A program made the translations under genes and the position numbers. Positions 53,921 through 62,002 of a DNA stretch of 64,000 nucleotides are shown here, in pieces. Every line of letters begins with the position of its first letter. Position 1 is the stretch's first letter. The DNA is from Paenibacillus rhizosphaerae (GTDB lineage Bacteria > Bacillota > Bacilli > Paenibacillales > Paenibacillaceae). The notes below the pieces were generated by a model that did not search any database, was not told the DNA's origin, and saw nothing but the letters and a program-made list of their open reading frames with translations. The stretch is from assembly GCF_014192015.1 (NCBI RefSeq), contig NZ_JACHXJ010000002.1:1488001-1552000 (forward strand), in the 5' to 3' direction.

Positions 53921-55294
53921 ATGATTACTCATGAACTCAAAGTTATTGAACGAATGTCTGAAGGCGATGGGTTATCTTTGGAGTTTAAGGGACTATTGAT
54001 TGAAGGAGTGTCTATTGACTCCAGAACGGTAAAGCCAGGTAATTTATTTGTCCCCATTATAAGAGAGTTAGATGGACATAATTACGTTAATGAAGCAATA
54101 TCTAAAGGAGCAATTGCGTCCTTTTGGCAAAAGGATCACCCCAATCCTCCAGGTCATCTACCGTTAATTTATGTAGATGATTGCTTAGAAGCTTTACAAA
54201 AATTAGCGGCACAATATCGACAAGAATTACAAGTCAAAGTTATTGGTGTTACAGGTAGTAATGGTAAAACAACTACAAAAGAGATGCTAAATTCTGTTTT
54301 ACAGACAAAATTTCGAGTTTATAAAACAGAAGGAAACTTAAACAGTCAAGTAGGTGTTCCATTAACGATATTAGGGATAAATAAAGATGCTGAAATTGCA
54401 ATAATTGAGATGGGGATGAGTGAAAGAGGGCAAATGGAGCAACTTTCTCGTATTACCAACCCTGACATAGCTGTAATTACAATGATAGGTGTTTCCCATC
54501 TATCAAGCCTCGGCTCCAGAGAAACAATAGCAGCAGCAAAGTTGGAAATCGTTACTGGTCTAAAGAATGGTGGATGTTTTGTTTTCAACGGTGACGAGCC
54601 ATTATTGACTAAAGAAATCTTCAAAATTAAAAAAAATAGCTCATTAGAAACCATTAGTTTTGGTCACGGGGATTTTAATGATGTGATTGTCGAGAGCGCA
54701 CTATCAAACTCCAATGGTTCCCAATTCTCTGTTGCAAACGATCATTATTACCTTCCACTTCTCGGTGCCCATAATATTAATAATGCGCTTGCTACAATAG
54801 CCATTGCTCTAAGGTTGGGCTTAAATTCTGCTGAAATAAATGAAGGATTTCTTCATTTGAAATTGCCTGATATGAGATTGGAGAAGATCATTTCACCATC
54901 GGGATTCACCATAATTAATGATGCATGGAATGCTAGTCCGGATTCGGTAAATGCAGCAATTAAGACTTTTCAAGAGCTGACGGGTTATAATGATAAGCAT
55001 TTAGTCATTGGTGATATGCTTGAACTTGGTGATCATGAAGAAGAGTTCCACCGAGTCATTGGTAAAAACCTTGATCCGGATAAAATAAACTATATTTATA
55101 CATTCGGTGATCTTAGTTACCATATTGCATCAGAAGCAATAAAGAGATATCCAACAGGTGCTGTAAAAACATTTAAAGATAAAATGGGGTTGGCAAATGC
55201 ACTAAACCAAGCAATTAAGAAAAATGATGTGATTTTGTTAAAAGCATCAAGAGGGATACAGATTGATTCAATTATCCCATTCTTAGTGAAGTAA
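53921..55294 (+). CDS. murF: MurF-type UDP-MurNAc-pentapeptide ligase, AT-rich paralogue
   Basis: This 457-residue Mur ligase has an N-terminal UDP-binding domain (GVSIDSRTVKPGNLFVPI), ATP-binding loop GVTGSNGKTTTKEML, the metal/ATP segment EMGMSERGQMEQL, IGVSHLSSLGSRE, NNALATIAIAL, and the C-terminal DAWNASPDSV and LGDMLELG. MurF joins D-Ala-D-Ala to UDP-MurNAc-tripeptide. All main motifs are intact. It is not in a cell-wall gene cluster but in an AT-rich string of small genes, so it is probably a second copy. ATG 53921 has better spacing than 53918. Confidence 0.9.
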   Translation: MITHELKVIERMSEGDGLSLEFKGLLIEGVSIDSRTVKPGNLFVPIIRELDGHNYVNEAISKGAIASFWQKDHPNPPGHLPLIYVDDCLEALQKLAAQYRQELQVKVIGVTGSNGKTTTKEMLNSVLQTKFRVYKTEGNLNSQVGVPLTILGINKDAEIAIIEMGMSERGQMEQLSRITNPDIAVITMIGVSHLSSLGSRETIAAAKLEIVTGLKNGGCFVFNGDEPLLTKEIFKIKKNSSLETISFGHGDFNDVIVESALSNSNGSQFSVANDHYYLPLLGAHNINNALATIAIALRLGLNSAEINEGFLHLKLPDMRLEKIISPSGFTIINDAWNASPDSVNAAIKTFQELTGYNDKHLVIGDMLELGDHEEEFHRVIGKNLDPDKINYIYTFGDLSYHIASEAIKRYPTGAVKTFKDKMGLANALNQAIKKNDVILLKASRGIQIDSIIPFLVK

Positions 55295-55310
55295 TCACTT
55301 TAATTCAACA

Positions 55311-55378
55311 AATAGAGGAGCAGTCCTGCCGGCGGCAGCTGCTCTATTTTTTACGCTAACGGGCAGTTTTACGCAACA
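55311..55378. repeat. Family B repeat, copy B4
   Basis: The hairpin ATAGAGGAGCAG/GCTGCTCTAT (55312-55346) with a T-run is followed by TTACGCTAACGGGCAG and TTTTACGC. Its first core is missing, and the hairpin doubles as the murF terminator. Confidence 0.75.
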
Positions 55379-55442
55379 CCGCATTGATAGCATATATCGT
55401 GGTAAAATGATACATTAATAAAATTTGAAATTGAAAGGGGGG

Positions 55443-55612
55443 ATGTCAGTGGAATCACTGATAATTACCTCTATACCCGAATGGGATCAAACCTCCATCA
55501 TAGCTACGTTGTGTGAAAATGAACAGGTTAACGTGTTACAGCAGAGCTTTCTTTGAAGGTCATTGGAACCGGATACCCGATTGAGCAGACCACCAAACAA
55601 CTTGTTAAGTGA
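55443..55612 (+). pseudogene. Short frame-disrupted gene remnant
   Basis: ATG 55443 reads SVESLIITSIPEWDQ through NVLQQSFL and stops at 55556. In the next frame AELSLKVIGTGYPIEQTTKQ continues to TGA 55610-55612. The two pieces look like one small protein split by a +1 shift near 55535-55550. Family unknown. Confidence 0.4.
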
Positions 55613-55624
55613 TTGGAGGATGGT

Positions 55625-56113
55625 ATGAGGAAAATTGATTGGATCAAAGTCATTCTAGCATTGTCGTTATTCGTAAATGTTTTTTTATTTATGAATCATA
55701 AACATGATAACCGAAATCAAGAATTGAAATATGAGATATTGAATGCATCCATTTATCGAGATCTAGCTCAACTTGAAGCAACGATACAGGATCAAAAAGA
55801 TCATAATTGGAAAAATGAAGCTCTTGTTGTCCAGAAACTGGATGATGCTATGGAATCAATTATTATGCGCATAGGAATGGAAAGAGAAGACGATAAGGAA
55901 ACGCTCCTATGGAAATTACACGATTACATGAAAAAGATCGTGGTTGGTGATGGAACTTTATCTTTAGATATTAGTCTAAACGATAAGCAACGTGCCGATT
56001 ACATCTATTTAGGCGAGAAGCTGCGTTCTAGCGGGTGGAGTTTTAATAGAAGGTTTGATACAAACTGGGATAATTTTTCATTAAAGTTACAAGAGCTCGT
56101 AACGGAGTCATAG
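55625..56113 (+). CDS. Membrane-anchored small protein, unknown function
   Basis: The 162 residues begin with a short basic stretch and one hydrophobic helix (IKVILALSLFVNVFLFM, about 6-24), then a soluble, probably helical extracytoplasmic domain. GGAGG lies 5 bases before ATG 55625. No family recognised. It is AT-rich, and a family B repeat follows 67 bases after the stop. Confidence 0.65.
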   Translation: MRKIDWIKVILALSLFVNVFLFMNHKHDNRNQELKYEILNASIYRDLAQLEATIQDQKDHNWKNEALVVQKLDDAMESIIMRIGMEREDDKETLLWKLHDYMKKIVVGDGTLSLDISLNDKQRADYIYLGEKLRSSGWSFNRRFDTNWDNFSLKLQELVTES

Positions 56114-56180
56114 ACAGAACTGCTTGTACGGATACAATCCAGGCAAATGCGGCTGCTTCGATCCAGATCGGTGTACTTCG

Positions 56181-56262
56181 ATACGCTAACGGGTACGATA
56201 GCTAAATAAAGAAGGTTGAAGGCAGCCGTCTATTTTTGACAGCTGCCTTTACTTAATTTTAA
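56181..56262. repeat. Family B repeat, copy B5 (complete)
   Basis: ATACGCTAACGGGTACGA, TAGCTAAATAAAGAAG, then hairpin AAGGCAGC/GCTGCCTT (56219-56249) and TTACTTAATTTTAAGGAC where the second core would be. Confidence 0.8.
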
Positions 56263-56507
56263 GGACAGATGGCATAAACCCTACTGTCATGAAAACGAAA
56301 ATACACATGTTCCTCATCATCTATGACATAAGCAATCCGTTTCCAATGCTTCAAGGTCATATAAAACGAATATAAATCACTACCACATCCGGCAGCATTC
56401 GAAGCCAATAATAGACCTGTGAAAATCCCTCCATAGACAAGTAAATAATACGTTACAACGAAGGGCGGTCTACCGTAGGGAAACCATCTAAGTGGGATTT
56501 GAATCAA
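56259..56507 (-). CDS. Possible small membrane protein or remnant (minus strand)
   Basis: This 82-residue frame has a hydrophobic middle (VVTYYLLVYGGIFTGLLLAS) and an ordinary-looking C-terminus (AYVIDDEEHVYFRFHDSRVY). It would start at TTG 56507 with no ribosome site and an in-frame stop just upstream, so it may be a truncated gene. It is the only minus-strand candidate in this part. Confidence 0.3.
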   Translation of the reverse strand: MIQIPLRWFPYGRPPFVVTYYLLVYGGIFTGLLLASNAAGCGSDLYSFYMTLKHWKRIAYVIDDEEHVYFRFHDSRVYAICP

Positions 56508-57023
56508 CTGCGTTTTTTAGGCCTGTTTCGCTTCCGATTGGATGCCGATGTCTGGATTAAAGAGGTAATCAGCGGACTTGAGGTACGATAACAAAAGACT
56601 TTCCCGCACAGGGTGGAAACTTTTTCGATATCGTCCGATCTCAACTCGGAATCGAAATGAAGTAAGGATGATCCTCCTCTGGGGAGATCATAACGACGAA
56701 AGTATAAAGGGTCAGACCAGGGCAGAAAGAGGAAAACAAGAAATCGGGTTTTTGAACAAAAAATGACTGTTTTTTCAATATTCAACTCAGATTATTGAAA
56801 CTATAATGTAAAAAGAATTTTCATCATGTATGATTCGCTCCGATCGACAATCTCTTGGATTACGGGTTACAAAACTGAAAAAAGGGGGGGAATGGGGTTA
56901 TATTGATTATTTTGTAAGCGCATTCAAAGTATAAGTCTTTTTATTTTTTCATTATCGTTGTTTCAGGAATGTATGCAAACTAAAAACCCGACAGTTCAAA
57001 TCTCTTAAAGGAGGAAAGAAAAA
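56508..57023. other. Upstream region of the pectinase gene with a cre-like box
   Basis: There is no convincing gene in this 516-base stretch. TATAAT lies at 56802-56807 without a good -35 box. A cre-like sequence TGTAAGCGCATTCA (56913-56926) differs from consensus only at the fixed T after CGN. A run of eight G lies near 56883-56890. GGAGGAAAG precedes the gene start. Confidence 0.45.
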
Positions 57024-60000
57024 ATGCGAAAGTCACAGCACAAACTCGTATCCCTGGCGCTGGCCATGTGCCTGTCGCTGTTCGCCTTCAGCGTCCCTGC
57101 CGAGGCCGATGATACGGCGACCAGTCTGCGCCCGATGGAGTACCTGACACGCGGCTTGGTCGCCGCCCAGGTCCCCAGCGGCATTTTCCTGAGTTGGCGC
57201 TTCCTGGGAGACGAGCCCGATGGCCTCTCCTGGAACGTCTACCGCAAAGACGGTGACGCGGGCTTTGTGAAGATCACCACCATCACTCCCCGCGATGTAC
57301 AGCCCGAGAGCAACTACGAGACAAACCCTGGAATTGTGAAAGAAAACGTCACCCCGTCTAACTACACCGACCCGGACGGCCTCATAACATCCATCTATGA
57401 GGTGGCGCCGGTCATCCATGGCGTTGAGGGGTTGAGGCAGGGCATGTCCGTACCCATGTTGTCGGCCTTGGCGGGAAGCTCGGGGCAGGCCAACAGGGGC
57501 GCCGTGCAATATATCCCGATGAAACCGGCCCCGGCTCCGGTGCCGCTCGCGCACTTCATCTACCGAGACTACAGGTTTGGCCCGGGTACCAATCTAACCA
57601 CGGCTAACATGGTTATCCCCGGTACGGGCGGCCAGAACTGGTACGTTGTCGATATGGATTTGCTCAGGGCTTTCCGCGAACCCCATGACAACAAGACCCC
57701 GGTCAGCGTTACGGACCTGAGCGGATGGGTCGACAAGCTCAACGGGTACAACCATGAAACCTGGCAGCCGACCCATTCCCTCGGGACTGATGGAATCATC
57801 AGCGACGCCCTGTTCGCCGAGCTGGAAGCCAAGTTCATAAAATACGTCGAGGATCTGGACTACGGCACCAAGCTCCCTTACGCGAAAACCAGCACCGGCG
57901 CGATATATACGTCACAAAGCAGCCCCTACTCCACCCACGACATGACGGTGGGCGATTTTGACGGCGACGGTGAATACGAGATCGTCGTGAAGTGGCGCAG
58001 TACCCAGCAAGATCCCATGTATTCCGAACCGATATTTGGTGGCAGTAATACCACAACCGCTCCCGAGTACATAGACGTGTACAAGCTGGACGGCACGCTG
58101 CTGTTCCGCGTCGACATGGGCTATAACGTAAGAGCGGGCAACGACCATGAGACCACCTTGTTCTGCCAAGACTTTGACGGTGACGGCAAGGCTGAGCTGA
58201 TGCTCAAGACCGCACTAGGAACCCGTATTGGCAACTGGGACGAAGAGTCGCAGTCCGTCATTTATCCGGACACTCTCAACACTGTCGTGGGCGGCGATGA
58301 CGGCCTGAATGCCACCACGGACAAGTTCAAGGAATACTTCGCCACCGGCAACGAACAGGCCCTCGATACCTACTGGGCGCTCCTTAACAGCTTCACCATC
58401 TCCTACCGTAGCCCGATAGCCGGAGGTGGTAACGACGGAATCAATGATCCGGCCGTAAAACGGTGGATCAAGACATACCACGTCGGCCCGATCGGCCCCG
58501 CCAAAGACGACCAGGAATTTTTCTCGGCCTTTAAGTGGGACCCCGACACTGGCAAGGGCGTGCTCGTGGACAGCGCCAAATATCCCTTCCCCTACGAGGG
58601 CAGCGTCGACGGCGAGAACTGGGCCATGACGGCCGAGACCCAGCGCGGCAATTTCTCTTATCTGGCATTCCCCGGCCCCGGCGCTGGTAGTTCTTCGAGT
58701 GATTATAAAGCGCAGATCATGGCCGAGAAGGAGGCATACTGGCTTGAGCATCCCTGGAAGGCGGCCGTGTGGGGAGACGCGCAGGGCAACCGCGCCAACC
58801 GCTACGTCGGCGTCGTGGCCGCCCTTGATGGCGTTAACAACTACGCCGTCTCCCAGCGCGGCTACTACGCAAGGACGACCTTCGCCGCCTACAACATTGT
58901 GGACGGAAAGGTAAACCTTCAGGCCTGCTTCGACTCCGCTGACCCGCGGTACTGGGCCTTGGGCGGCACCGCCTACGACTACCAGAACCGCGGCAACCAT
59001 CAGACCCAATCCGCCGACCTCGACGGCGACGGACGGGATGAGATCGTGATGAAAGCCATGGTCCTCGACCTGAACGCCGATAAGACCATGATCCTGCCCA
59101 AGGTAGTCAACGGCGACATCATGCCGACAATCGAAGGGCAGAACAGCATCCCTCCGGTTGCTAACAGCTTTGAGTTCGCCACTGACGCGGTCCGGAACAA
59201 CAAGCTGAATGTGTGGGCTCCTCTCCGCCATGGCGACCGCAGCGCGTTGCTTCCGGTCGATAAGGACAACAACATCCGCATGTGGTCCGGCAACGAGGAG
59301 CACTTGCTGGACGACATACGCAACGGCAGGCAGTATGGATGGCTGCCCGGGCCGGAGGCTCACGACCCGATGAAGGGCAAGCGGCTGAACGAGCAGGGCG
59401 AGATCATCTATGAAAACTCACTCATCTTCGGCGTATACGCCGGTAGCGACGCCGAGGGTGCGGTGGCCGGCAACTTCTCTAACCGCTGGCCCGGCGCCCA
59501 GGGATACTCACAGAACGGCGCCAGGAGCATGATCACCGGCGAGCTCCTGAACGGCAGCAGAAACTTGGGCAGTGGCCAGTACGCCATCTGGTTTGGTGGC
59601 GGCCTGACGGCCATGGCCGTCAGCAGCGCCACTATCAGCACGGTCAACGACCAGACCTTCGAGACATCCTCATATCTCGCGACCGACCTTACGTCGACCG
59701 GCAATAAAAACACACCTACACTCAAGGCCGACATGTTTGGAGACTGGCGCGAGGAGCTCATTCTCCGGGCCAGCAATAACCGTCTGGCCATCGTCACGAC
59801 CTTGTCGCCGACCGAGTACGGCATCCGCACGCTGATGCATGACCCGATGTACCGCAACGGCGTGGCCAATAAGAACACCGGCTACGATCAGATGGGGTTC
59901 GCCAGCTTCTATCTGGGCGACGAAGCTGAGCTGCCCACCATGAGGACCGATATCGCTGTTCCGACGATGGCCCCCAATGCCCAAATCCAGGTTAGTGTTC

Positions 60001-60437
60001 AAAGCGTGACGGCGAACGCAATCGGGATCGAATGGGCCCCAATCTCAGGCGCTACTTCCTATACCCTGTACAGGGACGGTGTGAAGATCGATAAAATCAC
60101 CAGTACGAGCTATCTTGACAAGGGCCTCGAGCAGGGGAAAGAGTATAGCTACACCGTGACCCCGAGCGACGATGTGAACTCAGGCGTGGGATCTCTCCCG
60201 CTGCATGTCACGACCAAGACGGCTACCGTCAAGGCTTCGGTCAAGAAGCTCAAAGGCAACCAGAACGGTCTGACGATCACGGTCACGGAAAACAATCTCG
60301 AGGGAACCCCGACGAATTACACGGAGAGCTACAGCATCAACAACAACGCCGTCGCTACCTATGTGGTCGGTCCGTACGAAGTCTATGTCGATACCAAGAG
60401 CAACACCCAGGTCCGTGAGTGCTACATCGTGAAGTAA
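57024..60437 (+). CDS. Secreted rhamnogalacturonan lyase (PL11) with fibronectin type III domain
   Basis: The 1137 residues start with a signal peptide (about 1-28, cleaved after AEA). The PL11 propeller shows MEYLTRGLVAAQVPSGIFLS, SWNVYRKDG, calcium-type loops DFDGDGEYE, DFDGDGKAE and DLDGDGRDE, and DMFGDWREELILRA. An FN3 domain lies at about 995-1075, then a short tail. PL11 enzymes cut rhamnogalacturonan I of pectin outside the cell. It is far longer than typical PL11 catalytic proteins (about 600), mostly through inserts near residues 410-560 and 690-800. It is GC-rich, unlike its AT-rich surroundings. Confidence 0.9.
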   Translation: MRKSQHKLVSLALAMCLSLFAFSVPAEADDTATSLRPMEYLTRGLVAAQVPSGIFLSWRFLGDEPDGLSWNVYRKDGDAGFVKITTITPRDVQPESNYETNPGIVKENVTPSNYTDPDGLITSIYEVAPVIHGVEGLRQGMSVPMLSALAGSSGQANRGAVQYIPMKPAPAPVPLAHFIYRDYRFGPGTNLTTANMVIPGTGGQNWYVVDMDLLRAFREPHDNKTPVSVTDLSGWVDKLNGYNHETWQPTHSLGTDGIISDALFAELEAKFIKYVEDLDYGTKLPYAKTSTGAIYTSQSSPYSTHDMTVGDFDGDGEYEIVVKWRSTQQDPMYSEPIFGGSNTTTAPEYIDVYKLDGTLLFRVDMGYNVRAGNDHETTLFCQDFDGDGKAELMLKTALGTRIGNWDEESQSVIYPDTLNTVVGGDDGLNATTDKFKEYFATGNEQALDTYWALLNSFTISYRSPIAGGGNDGINDPAVKRWIKTYHVGPIGPAKDDQEFFSAFKWDPDTGKGVLVDSAKYPFPYEGSVDGENWAMTAETQRGNFSYLAFPGPGAGSSSSDYKAQIMAEKEAYWLEHPWKAAVWGDAQGNRANRYVGVVAALDGVNNYAVSQRGYYARTTFAAYNIVDGKVNLQACFDSADPRYWALGGTAYDYQNRGNHQTQSADLDGDGRDEIVMKAMVLDLNADKTMILPKVVNGDIMPTIEGQNSIPPVANSFEFATDAVRNNKLNVWAPLRHGDRSALLPVDKDNNIRMWSGNEEHLLDDIRNGRQYGWLPGPEAHDPMKGKRLNEQGEIIYENSLIFGVYAGSDAEGAVAGNFSNRWPGAQGYSQNGARSMITGELLNGSRNLGSGQYAIWFGGGLTAMAVSSATISTVNDQTFETSSYLATDLTSTGNKNTPTLKADMFGDWREELILRASNNRLAIVTTLSPTEYGIRTLMHDPMYRNGVANKNTGYDQMGFASFYLGDEAELPTMRTDIAVPTMAPNAQIQVSVQSVTANAIGIEWAPISGATSYTLYRDGVKIDKITSTSYLDKGLEQGKEYSYTVTPSDDVNSGVGSLPLHVTTKTATVKASVKKLKGNQNGLTITVTENNLEGTPTNYTESYSINNNAVATYVVGPYEVYVDTKSNTQVRECYIVK

Positions 60438-60471
60438 AACTCCAAGAGACCGGCACAACAAATTAAAAGCA

Positions 60472-60502
60472 ATCGGAGGGCGGCGCGATGGCGCCCTCCG
60501 AT
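60472..60502 (+). terminator. Stem-loop after the pectinase gene
   Basis: ATCGGAGGGCG pairs with CGCCCTCCGAT (11 bp, 9-base loop), 34 bases after the stop. There is no T-run, so it is a weak terminator or mRNA end protector. Confidence 0.6.
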
Positions 60503-60520
60503 GCGTACATATCAAAAGAG

Positions 60521-60580
60521 AATAAAGTTATAGATCGAAAAATAAAGTGTTAGACTCGGCAAATAAAGTATTAGACTGAC
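60521..60580. repeat. Three tandem copies of a 20-21 base motif
   Basis: AATAAAGTTATAGATCGAAA (60521), AATAAAGTGTTAGACTCGGC (60541) and AATAAAGTATTAGACTGACA (60562) follow at periods of 20 and 21 bases. The array ends in ...GACA. It sits just outside the GC-rich pectinase gene and just before family B copy B6. Confidence 0.75.
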
Positions 60581-60587
60581 AATGCTT

Positions 60588-60620
60588 CATTAAGCTAACG
60601 GGCAGTTATGCTTAATAATC
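60588..60620. repeat. Family B repeat, copy B6 (first half)
   Basis: CATTAAGCTAACGGGCAG then TTATGCTTAATAATC; TTAAGC/GCTTAA is the inverted pair. The second hairpin is not clear. Confidence 0.75.
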
Positions 60621-60730
60621 GCCCTTCTTTTGTTAAAGGTAATTCGAATAAAACCATAAGTTTTAATTATTTAGCACTATAATGGTTATGGGTTATAATT
60701 TACCATAAATTAGTTGGTGGAAGTGTGGAG

Positions 60731-61207
60731 ATGAATGTCTCTTGTACTGCAGCTGGTTTAATTGTAGAAGATGGTCATGTTCTTCTTGTAAAAGTTACTT
60801 ATGGAGCAAATAATGGGCGCTGGATGTTACCAGGAGGTTTTGTTGACGAAGGAGAAACATTTCAGGAAGCCGCAATAAGAGAAGTGCAAGAAGAAAGTGG
60901 ATTGACAGCCAAAGTAAAAAGCCTTCTTGGTCTAAGAGATGGGATTAGAGCTCTTCCGAATGGTAGTGAACACGGAATATACTTAGTATTTGAAATGGAA
61001 GTAACTTCGGGTACTGTTTGTATCGATGGTTATGAGGTTGCTGAAGCTAGATTTTTACCTGTAGAAGAAGCATTGCGAGATCCTTTGGTAATCGATTTAA
61101 CGAAAGAAATGATACTTGGATATCGTTTGAATAATAATGGGTTGCGTCAACTGCAGAAAGCAGTCCAAACTAACAATAGCTGGACTAAATATGAAGTATT
61201 AACTTGA
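60731..61207 (+). CDS. NUDIX hydrolase
   Basis: This 158-residue protein has a complete Nudix box, [20 protein letters not shown] then ESGL, which binds the metal for hydrolysis of nucleoside diphosphate-X compounds. ATG 60731 is chosen over GTG 60725, with GGTGG upstream. The substrate is unknown. It is AT-rich and lies between family B copies B6 and B7, so it forms one unit of the gene string. Confidence 0.9.
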   Translation: MNVSCTAAGLIVEDGHVLLVKVTYGANNGRWMLPGGFVDEGETFQEAAIREVQEESGLTAKVKSLLGLRDGIRALPNGSEHGIYLVFEMEVTSGTVCIDGYEVAEARFLPVEEALRDPLVIDLTKEMILGYRLNNNGLRQLQKAVQTNNSWTKYEVLT

Positions 61208-61221
61208 GATTCTATTGAGGC

Positions 61222-61244
61222 ATTAAGCTATTGGATACGATAGC
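61222..61244. repeat. Family B repeat, copy B7 (degenerate)
   Basis: ATTAAGCTATTGGATACGAT then AGC keeps the inverted pair but has lost the ACGGGCAG core; it begins 14 bases after the NUDIX stop. Confidence 0.5.
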
Positions 61245-61288
61245 CGAATTCCAGTGATAATTTAATAAGCGACAAAGGAGGTCCCGAT

Positions 61289-61543
61289 ATGGGGGAAAGA
61301 CGATGGGGTATTGTCAAATGGTTCAAAGAAGATAAAGGTTACGGGCGGATCATGTTAGACGGCCAGGACGGTAACCATGTATTTGTTCACTTTAGTGATA
61401 TCCTACCAGACCCAATTAGGTTACCAAACGGTTTTCGGTTTCTTAAAGAGGGCCAAAAAGTTGCATTCGAGCTATTTGAATTTCCGAGCATAGCGGATTC
61501 CCAGCGAAGGACAGCTAAGAATGTGAAAATTTTAGAGGATTGA
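61289..61543 (+). CDS. Cold-shock-domain-like small protein
   Basis: The 84 residues match the CspA-type fold: [15 protein letters not shown] carries the first RNA-binding motif, and HVFVHFSDI the second. An extended loop and a C-terminal helix-like tail replace the usual end at about 66 residues. AAAGGAGGTCC, a near-perfect ribosome site, precedes the ATG. Probably an RNA-binding protein; a variant rather than a standard Csp. Confidence 0.8.
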   Translation: MGERRWGIVKWFKEDKGYGRIMLDGQDGNHVFVHFSDILPDPIRLPNGFRFLKEGQKVAFELFEFPSIADSQRRTAKNVKILED

Positions 61544-61906
61544 AGCATCGTGACATGGGTTCTCGGTAAAGAGATAAATATTAAACGCACCTGTTTTACC
61601 CAAGAATTTCTCAGCATTTACAATTATAACGGACATGGCACAAAAAGAAGATATAGAGACTATTAAGGACCCTCTAGCAAATTATCTCAAAATAAAATTT
61701 TATAGCGATCAAATTTCGAACAATACGATGTAGTTATTAATAATTATACCTTCCAGAAAATAGTATAGGGAGAATCATTGCCTTGCTAGGTAAGAGGATA
61801 CGGATAAAGATTACAAATTTATGTTAATGATTCTAAGCTTGAAACCTTCTATGGCAAATACCCATACCTTCACTAATTTATGTTAATTTAATTATCAAAA
61901 AATGGG
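61544..61906. other. AT-rich intergenic region, 363 bases
   Basis: It contains a 32-codon frame (61635-61733, MAQKEDIETIKDPLANYLKI...) without a ribosome site, perhaps a remnant. No structured element was recognised. Confidence 0.4.
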
Positions 61907-61936
61907 TTGACAGGAAGGCATATCATCTTGTAATCT
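61907..61936 (+). promoter_or_regulatory. Sigma-A promoter of the LacI gene
   Basis: TTGACA (61907-61912), an 18-base spacer, TAATCT (61931-61936), followed directly by two LacI-type operators. Confidence 0.75.
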
Positions 61937-61942
61937 GTACCT

Positions 61943-61966
61943 GTAATCGTTTACGTAATCGATTAC
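61943..61966. promoter_or_regulatory. Tandem LacI-type operators
   Basis: GTAATCGTTTAC (61943-61954) abuts the perfect palindrome GTAATCGATTAC (61955-61966). They cover the expected transcription start, so the LacI protein probably represses itself. A related palindrome lies in front of fucI at 63073. Confidence 0.7.
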
Positions 61967-62002
61967 ATAGTCATAAAGCTCAGGTTTCGAGGTGAAAGAT
62001 GT

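Noticed and set aside
56504-56785. 93-codon minus-strand frame upstream of the pectinase
   Set aside because: No domain, no ribosome site and composition like surrounding non-coding DNA.
52394-61244. Canonical integron attC sites
   Set aside because: The core GCTAACG resembles but does not satisfy RYYYAAC/GTTRRRY and no integron integrase gene is in the window, so only a cassette-like arrangement is claimed.
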